33,931 nucleotides of DNA from Terriglobia bacterium (GTDB taxonomy: Bacteria > Acidobacteriota > Terriglobia > Terriglobales > SCQP01): contig JAJPKR010000016.1 of the NCBI GenBank assembly GCA_021323595.1, positions 169,286 to 203,216 on the forward strand. The letters run 5' to 3'. This document shows positions 1-8,161 of this stretch, one piece after another. Under the pieces are notes generated by a model, which did no database searches, was not told the origin of the DNA, and saw nothing but the letters and a program-made list of their open reading frames with translations. The first letter of the stretch is position 1. Each line of letters opens with the position of its first letter. The position numbers and the translations under genes are program-made.

Positions 1-443
1 ACTTCCTGCTGCAGGAACTGTCGCTGGATCTTCGCCCCACGCCGCGCTTGGACATCACCAATCTCTACTTCCAAAACCGGCTGGTCACCTCGGGGCGCAC
101 CGGCCAGCCTGCGGGGCGGAATATCTTCAACGAGAACATCTGGCGCAGCGAATGGCTTTACCAGTTCAACCGCGCGCTTTCATTCCGTTACATCCTGCAA
201 TACCAAAATTCCCTGCCCAACGCCTCCTTGACGGCATCGCCCTACCAAAAGCAGCTCGACTTCGACGGCTTGCTGACCTACTTGGTGACGCCGGGCACGG
301 CCGTCTATTTGGGCTACGACAGCTTGAACGAAAACTTCGTGCGGCCCTTGACGCTCGGACCCGACGGCCTGCTGCGCGGTCCCGACTTCCTCAACGACGG
401 GCGCGTCTTGTTTCTGAAAGTCTCCTACCTCTGGCGCTATTGA
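1..443 (+). CDS. C-terminal part of an outer-membrane beta-barrel protein, DUF5916-like (5' end outside window)
   Basis: The frame is open from base 3, so only about the last 146 residues are present. What remains alternates polar and aromatic residues as in membrane beta strands (LYFQNRL, WLYQFNRALSFRYILQYQ, VYLGYD) and ends KVSYLWRY, a C-terminal aromatic of the kind recognised by the Bam machinery. The spacing of the strand motifs and the ending resemble the DUF5916 barrel domain of large Acidobacteriota proteins that carry an N-terminal carbohydrate-binding-like domain. That domain cannot be checked here. The stop lies four bases from the stop of the convergent LOG-family gene, leaving no room for a conventional terminator. 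The barrel assignment is fairly safe; the DUF5916 label is recognition by eye. Confidence 0.62.
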   Translation, partial: FLLQELSLDLRPTPRLDITNLYFQNRLVTSGRTGQPAGRNIFNENIWRSEWLYQFNRALSFRYILQYQNSLPNASLTASPYQKQLDFDGLLTYLVTPGTAVYLGYDSLNENFVRPLTLGPDGLLRGPDFLNDGRVLFLKVSYLWRY

Positions 444-447
444 GCCG

Positions 448-1371
448 CTAGCGCGTGCGCGAAATCGCGGGGGCGCCTTCTTCCTCCATTGCGGCCGCCG
501 GGCGCAAGAAGTACTTTTCCAGGTCCGCCTTGAGCATCTCGAACGCCTCGGCCGGGGTGTCGGCGAAGCGGAACAACTCCAAGTCGGCCGGCGCGATCGT
601 CCCCCAATCCACCAGAGCGTTGAAATTGAGGACTTGCTTCCAATAGCGGCTGCCGTAGAGCAGCACCAGGATTTTCTTGGCCAGCTTTTGCGTTTGCGCC
701 AAGGTCAGAATTTCCATCAGCTCGTCGAGCGTGCCGAAGCCGCCGGGGAAGGCGACCAGCGCCTTCGCCGGATAGGCGAACCAGAACTTGCGCATGAAGA
801 AATAATGAAATTCGAAGGCCAAGGCTTCGCTGATATAGGGATTGGGATGTTGCTCGAAGGGCAGGTGGATATTCAGGGCGATGGTCTTGCCGCCGGCCTC
901 GCTGGCGCCGCGGTTGGCGGCTTCCATGATGCCGGGCCCGCCGCCCGAGCAGACCACGAATCGGCGGCGGCGGCTGGGCAAGGCATCGGCCCAGCGGGTC
1001 AGCAGGCGCGCCAGCTCCCGCGCATCTTCGTAGTACTGCGAGAGCTCGAGCGCGCGTTGCCGGTCGTGCTCGAGCGCCAGTTGATCGGCGCTGGGGCGGC
1101 CTTCGCGCTCGGCGGCCAGGCGGTTTTGCCGTTCAAACTCGCTGAAATAGCGGGCCAGCTCCTCTTGCGCCACCTGCCGGCTCTTGATGCGCGCGGAGCC
1201 GAAGAACACGATCGTATCTTGCACGTTTTCGCGCCGCAAGCGGTAAAGCGGTTCCAGATACTCGGCCAAGATGCGCAACGAGCGCGCTTCCGGGCTGTCG
1301 AGGAACGCCTTGTTCAGATAGGCAAGCGGCGGGGACGGCGCGACTGCGGACTCTTCCGGCGGCTGCGGCAT
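448..1371 (-). CDS. LOG family protein (Rossmann-fold nucleotide phosphoribohydrolase-like)
   Basis: A 307-residue protein with both signatures of the LOG family, often mislabelled lysine decarboxylase: GGGPGIMEAANRGA at about 143-156 and PGGFGTLDELMEILT at about 209-223. These form the nucleotide-binding and catalytic site. Characterised members release the base from nucleoside 5'-monophosphates, such as cytokinin riboside monophosphate in LonelyGuy enzymes. The N-terminal 130 residues are longer than in the minimal family of about 190 residues and are charged and helical, as in the larger bacterial subgroup. The ATG at 1371 is preceded by GAGGT. The gene diverges from the Rel gene across a 125-base region containing TATAAT. 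The true substrate is unknown. Confidence 0.85.
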   Translation of the reverse strand: MPQPPEESAVAPSPPLAYLNKAFLDSPEARSLRILAEYLEPLYRLRRENVQDTIVFFGSARIKSRQVAQEELARYFSEFERQNRLAAEREGRPSADQLALEHDRQRALELSQYYEDARELARLLTRWADALPSRRRRFVVCSGGGPGIMEAANRGASEAGGKTIALNIHLPFEQHPNPYISEALAFEFHYFFMRKFWFAYPAKALVAFPGGFGTLDELMEILTLAQTQKLAKKILVLLYGSRYWKQVLNFNALVDWGTIAPADLELFRFADTPAEAFEMLKADLEKYFLRPAAAMEEEGAPAISRTR

Positions 1372-1396
1372 CGGACCTCGATTCGACTTCGGACTT

Positions 1397-1402
1397 TATA
1401 AT
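1397..1402. promoter_or_regulatory. Possible -10 element(s) between the divergent LOG and Rel genes
   Basis: A perfect TATAAT sits in the 125-base divergent region on the plus strand, and the overlapping minus-strand reading is TATTATA. For the LOG gene it would give a leader of roughly 20 bases; for Rel a leader of nearly 90. No convincing TTGACA-like -35 is seen 17 bases upstream in either direction, so this rests on one hexamer in an otherwise GC-rich stretch. Confidence 0.35.
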
Positions 1403-1496
1403 ACTGGCAAGGACCTGGGCGGCGCCGCCGCCCGCTGGTAGCGGGCCGGTTACCTGGCCGCGCGGCGAGTCTGCGCGGCGCCGCCCGCGGCATCGC

Positions 1497-3674
1497 GTGT
1501 CCCCTTCCGACTCCACGCTCACGGCCAACCCCGTCGAGGCCGCCTTCCGCGCGCTGCTGGCGCGGGTGGCGGAGGCGCGGCCGCGCGAGCGCTTGGACCT
1601 GCTCGAGCGGGCCTTCGAGTTTTCCTGGCGCCACCACGCCGATCAGCGGCGCCGTTCCGGTGAAGCCTTCATCATGCATCCGCTGGCGGTCGCCACGATC
1701 TTGCACGAAATGCGCATGGACGTGGTGTGCATCGCCGCCGGCTTACTGCACGACGCCGTCGAAGACACCCCCGCCACCCACGAAGAGATCCGCGCCGCCT
1801 TCGGTCCCGTGGTCGCCCATTTGGTGGCCGGAGTGACCAAGATCGACCGCCTCGACTTTTCGAGCCAAGGCGCCCGCCAGGCCGAAAACGTGCGCAAGAT
1901 GCTGCTGGCCATGGTGGATGACATTCGGGTCATCCTCATCAAGCTGGCCGACCGCCTGCACAACATGCGCACCCTCCGCCACCTCCCGCCCGACCGCCAG
2001 CGCGCGGTGGCGCTCGAGACGATGGAAATTTACGCGCCCTTGGCCCATCGCCTGGGCATGGGCAAGATGCGGGGCGAACTCGAGGATTTGGCCTTCAGTT
2101 TTCTCGAACCCGATGCCTACGAACAGGTGCGGCGCGCGGTGGAAGGGCGGCGCAAGGTGAGCGAAGAGTTCTTGGCGCAGGTGCGCGAGCGCGTCGAGCG
2201 GGTGATGGCCGAGCACGAGATTCGCTGCCGCGTGGAGGGACGGGTGAAGCGCTTCTACAGCATCTGGCAGAAGCTGCAACGCCAGGCCATCGAGATCGAA
2301 CAAGTTTACGATCTGCTGGCGCTGCGGATCATCACTGGCTCGGTGCGCGATTGCTATGCCGCCCTCGGCGTGATCCACAACACTTGGCATCCCGTGCCCG
2401 GCCGCATCAAGGATTTCATCGCCATTCCCCGCCCCAACGGCTATCAAAGCCTGCATACCTCGGTGATTCACGAATCCGGCCAGCCCTTCGAGGCGCAGAT
2501 TCGCACCGAGGAGATGCACCGCACCGCCGAAGAAGGCATCGCCGCGCACTGGAAATACAAGGACGGCCAGCTTGCGCCGGAAAGCGAAGACGAACGGCTG
2601 GCCTGGGTGCGCCGGCTGGTGGAGTGGCAGCGCGAGATGCGCGATCCGGCGGAATTTCTCGCCACCCTCAAGGTGGATCTGCACCCGGAAGAAGTCTTCG
2701 CCTTCACTCCCAAGGGCCAGATCATCCGGCTGCCCCGCGACGCCACCGCCGTGGACTTCGCCTACGCCATCCACACCGAGGTCGGCAATCGCTGCGTGGG
2801 CGCCAAGGTGAACGGACGCATCGCGCCGTTGCGCTATCGCGTGCAGAGCGGCGACATCGTGGAGATCCTCACCCAAGCCGGCCATGCGCCCAGCCGCGAT
2901 TGGCTGGCCTTCGTGAAGACCTCGCGGGCGCGCCACAAGATCAAGCACTGGATCAACCTCAACGAGCGCCGCCGCGCGGTGGAGATCGGCCGCCGCGCCC
3001 TCGAGCGCGACGCCCGCCGCCACGACATCGCGCTCAAGCCGTACAAGGAGGCCGACTGGGTGCGCGCCGGCCAGGAATACGGCTTTTTGCGCTCCGAAGA
3101 CCTCTACGCCGCCATCGGCTACGGCAAGCTCTCCGCGCGCCAGGTGCTGGCGCGTTTGGTGCCGCCCGAGCAGCGCGCGGCGCTGGCGGGCCCGCCCCGC
3201 GCCACTCCCCGGCGCGCCGCGCCCAGCGGCGCGGCGATCCTGGTGCGCGGCTTCAGCGACTTAATGGTGTACCGCGCCCGTTGTTGCAATCCCGTCCACG
3301 GGGAAGCGATTGTCGGTTACATCACCCGCGGCCGCGGGGTGGCCGTGCACGCCGAACAGTGCGCGAACGTGCAGAATTTGATCTACCAGTCCGACCGCCG
3401 CATTGACGTCGGCTGGGCGCCGCGCGCCGAATCCCCCCAACCGGTCAAGCTCGCGATTTTCACCGACGATCGCGCCGGCATGCTCAACAGCATCACCGCC
3501 GTCATCTCGGAAAGCGGCGCCAACATCCGCAACATCGCCGCCAATACCGGCTCCGGCCAAGCCACTATTGACGTGGTGCTCGAAGTGCGCGACCTGCAGC
3601 ATTTGCAAGCCATCCAAGCCGGGCTCAAGAAGATCGCCGGCGTCCACGATGTCCAGCGTCTCTACAAGCTCTAG
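1497..3674 (+). CDS. rel: Bifunctional (p)ppGpp synthetase/hydrolase, RelA/SpoT family
   Basis: A full-length 725-residue long RSH protein starting at GTG. In order: an HD hydrolase domain with H61 and HDAVEDT at about 85-91, including the conserved HD and ED pairs; a (p)ppGpp synthetase domain with KRFYSIWQK and RIKDFIAIPRPNGYQSLH; a TGS domain beginning near EEVFAFTPKG; a region containing the paired cysteines of RCCNPVHG; and a C-terminal ACT domain (LAIFTDDRAGMLNSI). The RxKD form of the synthetase motif, rather than the ExDD of monofunctional RelA, together with an intact HD site, indicates that it both makes and degrades the alarmone in response to starvation. The small lipoprotein gene overlaps its 3' end by 26 bases. 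Confidence 0.96.
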   Translation: MSPSDSTLTANPVEAAFRALLARVAEARPRERLDLLERAFEFSWRHHADQRRRSGEAFIMHPLAVATILHEMRMDVVCIAAGLLHDAVEDTPATHEEIRAAFGPVVAHLVAGVTKIDRLDFSSQGARQAENVRKMLLAMVDDIRVILIKLADRLHNMRTLRHLPPDRQRAVALETMEIYAPLAHRLGMGKMRGELEDLAFSFLEPDAYEQVRRAVEGRRKVSEEFLAQVRERVERVMAEHEIRCRVEGRVKRFYSIWQKLQRQAIEIEQVYDLLALRIITGSVRDCYAALGVIHNTWHPVPGRIKDFIAIPRPNGYQSLHTSVIHESGQPFEAQIRTEEMHRTAEEGIAAHWKYKDGQLAPESEDERLAWVRRLVEWQREMRDPAEFLATLKVDLHPEEVFAFTPKGQIIRLPRDATAVDFAYAIHTEVGNRCVGAKVNGRIAPLRYRVQSGDIVEILTQAGHAPSRDWLAFVKTSRARHKIKHWINLNERRRAVEIGRRALERDARRHDIALKPYKEADWVRAGQEYGFLRSEDLYAAIGYGKLSARQVLARLVPPEQRAALAGPPRATPRRAAPSGAAILVRGFSDLMVYRARCCNPVHGEAIVGYITRGRGVAVHAEQCANVQNLIYQSDRRIDVGWAPRAESPQPVKLAIFTDDRAGMLNSITAVISESGANIRNIAANTGSGQATIDVVLEVRDLQHLQAIQAGLKKIAGVHDVQRLYKL

Positions 3675-4152
3675 CCTTGGCCGCTGGCTGCTGCTGGCGG
3701 GCATTGCCGCCGCCACCGCCGCCGGCGTGCTCGGCTGCGCGGCGCCCTACCGCATTCCCTCCGGCAGCCGGCCCCTGGCGCAAGCGCCCAGCCCCGCCCA
3801 TCCCGACTGGACCACGCTCTTGCCGGGGACCTGGGACGTCCGCGCCGCCCTCGCGCCGCAATCGCCGACCTACGCCGGCAATTTGATCCGGCGTTCCGCC
3901 GACATGGCCGGCGTGAGCGCATGGCGGCAGCTCATCTTCGCGCCGGCCCGCGACGGCGGCGCCACGCTCGAACTGCGCGACGGCGGCGTCACGCGCCGGC
4001 TCGAGTACCGCATCGAGGGCGATCTGGTCGCGATCGGCCCGGAAAATCCCCAGCTCAGCCACGAACACTGGCAGCCCAACTATGCCAATGGCCTGCTCTA
4101 CCTGCGCTCGCTCTCCGATGGCGAGGTGCTGACCCTGGCGCGCGCGCAGTGA
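3649..4152 (+). CDS. Small predicted lipoprotein of unknown function
   Basis: The ATG at 3649 lies inside the 3' end of the Rel gene in another frame. The 167-residue product begins with a signal peptide: a hydrophobic stretch at about 11-28, then VLGC with the lipidation cysteine at residue 30. The mature part has no motif I recognise. It contains short strand-like segments (ATLELRDGG, RRLEYRIEGDLVAIG, NGLLYLRSL) that look like a small beta-sandwich or lipocalin-like fold, and tryptophans near WDVRAAL and WRQLIF. The coding frame is open further upstream, but that part is a shadow of Rel and would bury the signal peptide. The overlap suggests translational coupling to Rel; a functional link is not implied. 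Confidence 0.7.
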   Translation: MSSVSTSSSLGRWLLLAGIAAATAAGVLGCAAPYRIPSGSRPLAQAPSPAHPDWTTLLPGTWDVRAALAPQSPTYAGNLIRRSADMAGVSAWRQLIFAPARDGGATLELRDGGVTRRLEYRIEGDLVAIGPENPQLSHEHWQPNYANGLLYLRSLSDGEVLTLARAQ

Positions 4153-4165
4153 TATTCTGGGCGGC

Positions 4166-4534
4166 ATGCTGCGCCATTATCGCTGGGACGAACTGGAACC
4201 CGAGGCGGTCAATCCGCTCTTCGACCGGCAGATGATCGTCGGCGATCAGCTCATGGTGGCGCGCATCCGGTTGAAGAAGGGCGCGATCGTGCCCTTGCAC
4301 AGCCACGTCAACGAGCAGGTCACTTATATCCTCGAAGGCGCGCTGCGCTTTCGCATCGAGGATCGCGAAATCGTGGTGCGCGCGGGCGAGGTGCTCACCA
4401 TTCCCTCGAACTTGCCCCATCAAGCGGAAGCGATCGAAGACACCCTCGACCTCGACATCTTCACGCCGCCGCGGGCCGATTGGCTGGGCAAGCGCGACGC
4501 CTACCTGCGGTCAGGCGCGCCCGCGGCCCGCTAG
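4166..4534 (+). CDS. Cupin-domain protein
   Basis: A 122-residue single-domain cupin. Motif 1 is HSHVNEQVTYILEGALRF at about 49-66, with two histidines and a glutamate as metal ligands. Motif 2 is AGEVLTIPSNLPHQAEA, with a third histidine ligand. It most resembles small cytoplasmic cupins annotated as sugar or metabolite binding or dioxygenase-like; no substrate can be deduced. The gene starts 13 bases after the lipoprotein stop, probably in the same transcript. Its stop codon shares the palindrome CTAG at 4531-4534 with the stop codon of the convergent glycosyltransferase gene. Confidence 0.85.
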   Translation: MLRHYRWDELEPEAVNPLFDRQMIVGDQLMVARIRLKKGAIVPLHSHVNEQVTYILEGALRFRIEDREIVVRAGEVLTIPSNLPHQAEAIEDTLDLDIFTPPRADWLGKRDAYLRSGAPAAR

Positions 4535-5301
4535 GCGATGCTGGCGGCGCGCTGCTCCGGCGCGGCGCGATAGCGCCCGCACCAGGCATTGAGCCGAATC
4601 CTGAGCACGTCCAAGAACATGCGCGCGCCATCGCGCAGCAGGTGAATCTTGGCGCCTTCGGCGTGCGACCAGATGACCGGCACCTCCGCCACGCGCCACC
4701 CTTGGCGGCGCGCGATGAACAGCAACTCCGGATCGAATCCCCAGCGTTCGATGCGCTGCAAGGGAAAGATCGCCGCCGCCGCTTCGCGGCGGAAAAGCTT
4801 GAAGCCGCACTGGGTATCCGCGAAGCGCAACCCGAGCAGCGCCACCACCACCCAGTGGAATAGATGGCCGGCGGTTTCCCGCCAGCGGCTTTGGCGCGCG
4901 CGCAGCAATTCGCGCCGGGCACGGCTGCCGATGGCGATATCGGCGCCCGCCGCCAACGCCGCCCGCAGCTTCTCCACTTCGGCGATGGGCGCGGAGAGAT
5001 CGGCGTCAGTGAACAGCAGTTCGCGGCCGCGCGCCGCCATCATGCCGTGGCGCACGCTGTATCCCTTGCCGCGATTGCCCGGATTCTCCAGCACGCGCAC
5101 CGGCTGCCGCGCGGCGAAGGCCCGAGCCAGCCGCGCCGTAGCGTCGGTCGAGCCGTCGTTGACGACAAGAATCTCCGCCGCCACGCCGCGCGTGCGGCAA
5201 TACTCCTCGATTGCCAGCAGGGTGGCGCCCAAACGCTTTTCTTCGTTATAGGCGGGAATGATCACGCTCAAGGCGGGCGGGCTGGACTCGGTGGCGGTCA
5301 T
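4531..5301 (-). CDS. Family 2 glycosyltransferase, dolichyl-phosphate beta-glucosyltransferase (ALG5)-like
   Basis: A 256-residue GT-A glycosyltransferase. Seen in order: SVIIPAYNEEKRLGATL near the N-terminus, ILVVNDGSTD for nucleotide binding, NRGKGYSVRHGM, the metal-binding LFTDADLSAP, IGSRARR, FADTQCGFKLFRR, WGFDPELLFIARR and VPVIWSHAEGAKI. This motif set matches bacterial relatives of ALG5, which transfer a sugar from a nucleotide donor to a polyprenyl phosphate at the membrane. No C-terminal multi-helix membrane domain is present. The ATG at 5301 overlaps the stop of the response-regulator gene as ATGA, which favours it over the longer open frame that reaches 5379. It is the last gene of the minus-strand operon starting at 7964. 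Confidence 0.85.
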   Translation of the reverse strand: MTATESSPPALSVIIPAYNEEKRLGATLLAIEEYCRTRGVAAEILVVNDGSTDATARLARAFAARQPVRVLENPGNRGKGYSVRHGMMAARGRELLFTDADLSAPIAEVEKLRAALAAGADIAIGSRARRELLRARQSRWRETAGHLFHWVVVALLGLRFADTQCGFKLFRREAAAAIFPLQRIERWGFDPELLFIARRQGWRVAEVPVIWSHAEGAKIHLLRDGARMFLDVLRIRLNAWCGRYRAAPEQRAASIA

Positions 5302-6365
5302 GTCTGCCCTCGCCCGAGGAGCGCGCCTTGCTCCTCCGCCAGCTTGAAAAATTCCCTCGCCACCACCGGGTCCCACCACTGCTGCTCGACCTCCCGGCGC
5401 ATCTGGTCGATCGCGCGGCGGTGGGGCCAGGCCGGCTTATACGGCCGTTCCGTGGTCAGCGCATCATAGGCGTCTACCACCTGCAAGATGCGCGCCAGCA
5501 AGGGGATGCGCTCGGCCTCCAAACCGTCGGGATAGCCGCGGCCGTTCCAATGTTCGTGATGGTGCCGGATCACCGGCAGCACCCGCGTCAGCGAGCGCAA
5601 GGGATGGCAAATCTCCTCCCCCAAGATCGGATGACGCCGCATAACCCGCCATTCCTCCGCTGTCAAGCCGCCCGGCTTGCGTAAAATCGCGTCCGGAACG
5701 CCGATCTTGCCGATATCGTGCAGCACGCCGGCGCGGCGCAGTGCCAGAACGTCTTCTTCCGGCAGGTCCAAGCGCCGGCCGAGAGCGGCGGCGTAGTTGG
5801 CCAGCCGCTCGCAATGCCCCTGCGTATAGCTGTCGCGCGCCTCGACGCCCAGCGCCAGCGAGAACAGCACGTCCTCGGCGTTCTCCAGCTCGTCGGTGAA
5901 GCGCTTGAGCCGCAGCAGGCTCTGCACCCGCGCGAATAATTCCTGCGGGTCCATCGGCTTGTTCAGAAAATCGTCCGCGCCGACTTCGATCCCGGCCAGC
6001 TTGGAATTGCGGTCCGTCAGGCCGGTGATCAGAATGACGGGGATCAGCCGCGTCTGCGGATTGTCCTTGAGCTGGCGGCAGAGCGCGATGCCGCTCTGAT
6101 CGGGAAGGACCACATCCAGCAACACCAAGTCCGGATGCCAGTCCTGAACGCGGCGCCGGCCGCTTGCCGCGTCAGCCACTCCTTCGACGGTGTAGCCGCG
6201 CAGGGCCAGCATGTCCATGGTGAGCTGGCGTCCGATATCGTCATCGTCCACGACCAGAATGCGGGCTCCGGCCAGAGACGCCGTCAAATCAGCATTGGTC
6301 AAAGCAGTGGCCTCGGTTGCCTGCTGCTTGATTGGGAGCGCCGGTTCCCGCGCTGGGGTGGCCAT
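5298..6365 (-). CDS. Response regulator with HD-GYP domain (cyclic di-GMP phosphodiesterase-like)
   Basis: A 355-residue RpfG-like protein. The receiver domain, about 33-155, has an acidic pocket at D40-D43, the phospho-acceptor D84 in LVLLDVVLP and the conserved lysine K136 in FLNKPMDP. After a short helical linker comes an HD-GYP domain with HDIGKIG at 216-222, HHEHWNGRGYP at 269-279 and VVDAYDALTTERPYK near 297-310. All metal-ligand motifs are intact, so hydrolysis of cyclic di-GMP is expected. GGGGAGGTGGG lies directly before the ATG. It follows the outer-membrane protein gene by 10 bases. No partner histidine kinase is visible in the window. Confidence 0.93.
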   Translation of the reverse strand: MATPAREPALPIKQQATEATALTNADLTASLAGARILVVDDDDIGRQLTMDMLALRGYTVEGVADAASGRRRVQDWHPDLVLLDVVLPDQSGIALCRQLKDNPQTRLIPVILITGLTDRNSKLAGIEVGADDFLNKPMDPQELFARVQSLLRLKRFTDELENAEDVLFSLALGVEARDSYTQGHCERLANYAAALGRRLDLPEEDVLALRRAGVLHDIGKIGVPDAILRKPGGLTAEEWRVMRRHPILGEEICHPLRSLTRVLPVIRHHHEHWNGRGYPDGLEAERIPLLARILQVVDAYDALTTERPYKPAWPHRRAIDQMRREVEQQWWDPVVAREFFKLAEEQGALLGRGQT

Positions 6366-6375
6366 CCCACCTCCC

Positions 6376-7152
6376 CTAAAAATCGAAGCGATAGCCGAGA
6401 ATGACCTTCGCGATCAGATGGTCAGTGCTTCGCGTCATGCCCACGCCCACCCCGGCATTGAATTCCCACTTGGGCGAGAAGTTCAGATTGATGGCGGGGA
6501 AGATCTGCTGCTGCTGCTCGGCAAGCGGGTCGAATCCGGTAATGGGCCCCAAAGATCCATAGTATTCCAGCGCACCGTTCACCAAATGGCTGAAGTCGTA
6601 GCTGATCGTGAAATTGGGCGAAAACACCAACCCTTGATGGACGCCCGGGCCATGAAAAGACCGGTCGAAGGAGGGATTGAACGACCAATACCATCGCCCC
6701 ATTTGCTTGTCGATGATCGGCCGGATTTCCCAGGTCCAGGTGTCCTCCGAGAAGGGGCGGCGCTGGTAGCCGATTTCGTTCGATAGGCTGACGCCGACCG
6801 GCCAATGCCAGCTTTCCGGAATCCGAAAGCGCGGCCGTATGTGATCGCCAACCCAGTCCCAACCGTCGCCATTGCGCACGCTGGTGAAAATGTAAAAGCC
6901 GGTCTCGAACCAGGAATTGAAGCCGTGCGTGATCTCGATCGTTTCGTGAAACGCATCCTGAGTGGGCCGAATAGAGAGGTCGCTATTGCCTTCGAGCGCC
7001 ACGTTGCTGTGCAGTTCCACCATCGTGTGGCCTGCGGGCACGGTGTCGGAACCATAAACCTGAATCTCGTAGTTGTCCTGAGCGGGCGCCGGCCGGCAGG
7101 TCCACAACCAAATCAACCCGGTCGCGGCGAGAATTGCCGGGTACCGTTTCAT
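6376..7152 (-). CDS. Outer-membrane beta-barrel protein of unknown function
   Basis: A 258-residue product with a signal peptide (basic MKRYP, hydrophobic core, cleavage probably after PAPAQ near residue 25). The mature protein is rich in aromatic alternating segments (WHWPVGVSLSNEIGYQRR, WYWSFNPSFD, NFTISYDFSHL) and ends GYRFDF. The terminal phenylalanine, length and strand pattern fit a barrel of about 10-12 strands. I do not recognise a substrate or family. The ATG at 7152 has GGGAGG seven to eight bases upstream and overlaps the stop of the preceding small gene as ATGA, so this start is preferred over the longer frame reaching 7227. Its position suggests co-expression with arginine decarboxylase and the HD-GYP regulator. 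Confidence 0.75.
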   Translation of the reverse strand: MKRYPAILAATGLIWLWTCRPAPAQDNYEIQVYGSDTVPAGHTMVELHSNVALEGNSDLSIRPTQDAFHETIEITHGFNSWFETGFYIFTSVRNGDGWDWVGDHIRPRFRIPESWHWPVGVSLSNEIGYQRRPFSEDTWTWEIRPIIDKQMGRWYWSFNPSFDRSFHGPGVHQGLVFSPNFTISYDFSHLVNGALEYYGSLGPITGFDPLAEQQQQIFPAINLNFSPKWEFNAGVGVGMTRSTDHLIAKVILGYRFDF

Positions 7153-7409
7153 TCCGCCTCCCGATCCCGTAATCGCGCTCGGCCCGCCGCGGTAATGCGG
7201 TACGTGACGATTTGGTCGGCATTGCACTCCTCGGCCATCGCGCCGCCCGCGACCAACTCCACCAGCGTGCGCTGAATCTCGGCTTCGCTATAGCGCTCTT
7301 GGTAGTTTCCGCCCGGGGCGGTGTTCAACATTATATAGATCGCCGGAAAATTCATTTCCCTATCGTTGCGCGGCGCCAGTAAAGCTAGAATTTCGCGCGC
7401 TAGGGTCAC
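7149..7409 (-). CDS. Small winged-helix-like (PadR-like) regulator
   Basis: An 86-residue protein starting at GTG, nine bases after the arginine decarboxylase stop and overlapping the outer-membrane gene by four bases. The order of a first helix (AREILALLAP), a second (FPAIYIMLN), a recognition-helix region (EAEIQRTLVELVAGGAMAEE) and a beta wing (NADQIVTYRITAAGRARLRD) resembles the minimal PadR-type winged helix, where the phrase Y.ITaaGrarL is typical. An internal ATG at codon 19 has a better Shine-Dalgarno-like GATAGGG but would remove the first helix. It may regulate its own operon. DNA-binding function is inferred from pattern only. Confidence 0.65.
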   Translation of the reverse strand: MTLAREILALLAPRNDREMNFPAIYIMLNTAPGGNYQERYSEAEIQRTLVELVAGGAMAEECNADQIVTYRITAAGRARLRDREAE

Positions 7410-7418
7410 GGGTCCGGG

Positions 7419-7964
7419 CTAGTCGCCGATCAAAATGGCGCAACTCAAGACAGTCGTCCACAGGCCACGCTTATCGCCCACCGCCGACTGCGTGATATTG
7501 GTGGTGCGGACGATCTTGTTCGAGATGCGGTAGATTTCCTTTTTTTCGTCCCAAGAACGGTCGGGGTCGAAATCCACGTTGAGCGTCGTTGCCAGCATCT
7601 CCGCCGCCAGCTCCTCGGCGTATTCGCCGGCCTGCTGCTCGGTCTCGCCGAAGGAATGATGCTCGGAAAGATAGCCATACGCGTCCCGGTCGGCGGGCAG
7701 CGCCAGCCCGATGGAGGCGGCAATCAAGCGATGCGGCTCGCGCGTGGAATTCTCGCTGAGCACCGCGAACACCACCTCGCCCGGGCTCAGCAGCTTCAGC
7801 CCGGCCGAGCGGGGGATCAGGCGGCACCGCGGCGGAAAGATACTCGACACCCGCACGAGATTGCAGGCGGCAATCCCGGCGTCCCGCAGCGCCAATTCGA
7901 AGCTCGTCAGGCGCTCGCGGTGTTTTCCCACCCCTTTGGAGAGGAAAATCTGTTTTGCGATCAT
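7419..7964 (-). CDS. pdaD: Pyruvoyl-dependent arginine decarboxylase
   Basis: A 181-residue protein matching the PvlArgDC family, which converts arginine to agmatine and CO2, the first step of a polyamine route. The self-processing site is visible as [11 protein letters not shown]: cleavage between Ser40 and Ser41 should give a beta chain of about 40 residues and an alpha chain whose N-terminal Ser41 becomes the pyruvoyl cofactor. Other family features are [13 protein letters not shown], a central [12 protein letters not shown] and the C-terminal [18 protein letters not shown]. The length is near the usual 165-195 residues. It heads the minus-strand operon 7964-4531. Agmatinase and spermidine synthase genes are not in the window. 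Confidence 0.93.
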   Translation of the reverse strand: MIAKQIFLSKGVGKHRERLTSFELALRDAGIAACNLVRVSSIFPPRCRLIPRSAGLKLLSPGEVVFAVLSENSTREPHRLIAASIGLALPADRDAYGYLSEHHSFGETEQQAGEYAEELAAEMLATTLNVDFDPDRSWDEKKEIYRISNKIVRTTNITQSAVGDKRGLWTTVLSCAILIGD

Positions 7965-8161
7965 TTCCGGTAATCCCGCGCCTCGCCGGCCTCGGGCACA
8001 CTGCGGACGGGGTAATCCTGAAACCTAACAAATGGCTGCCCCAGCGTCAAACGGAAAATCGTGCGCCGAGCCCCTGACCCTCCGGTACGCAGGGCGCCGC
8101 GGGCTCGCGCGCCGAGGCCGGCTCGCCTCCGCCCGCTCGAGCCGGTGCTGCGCGTGCGCCG

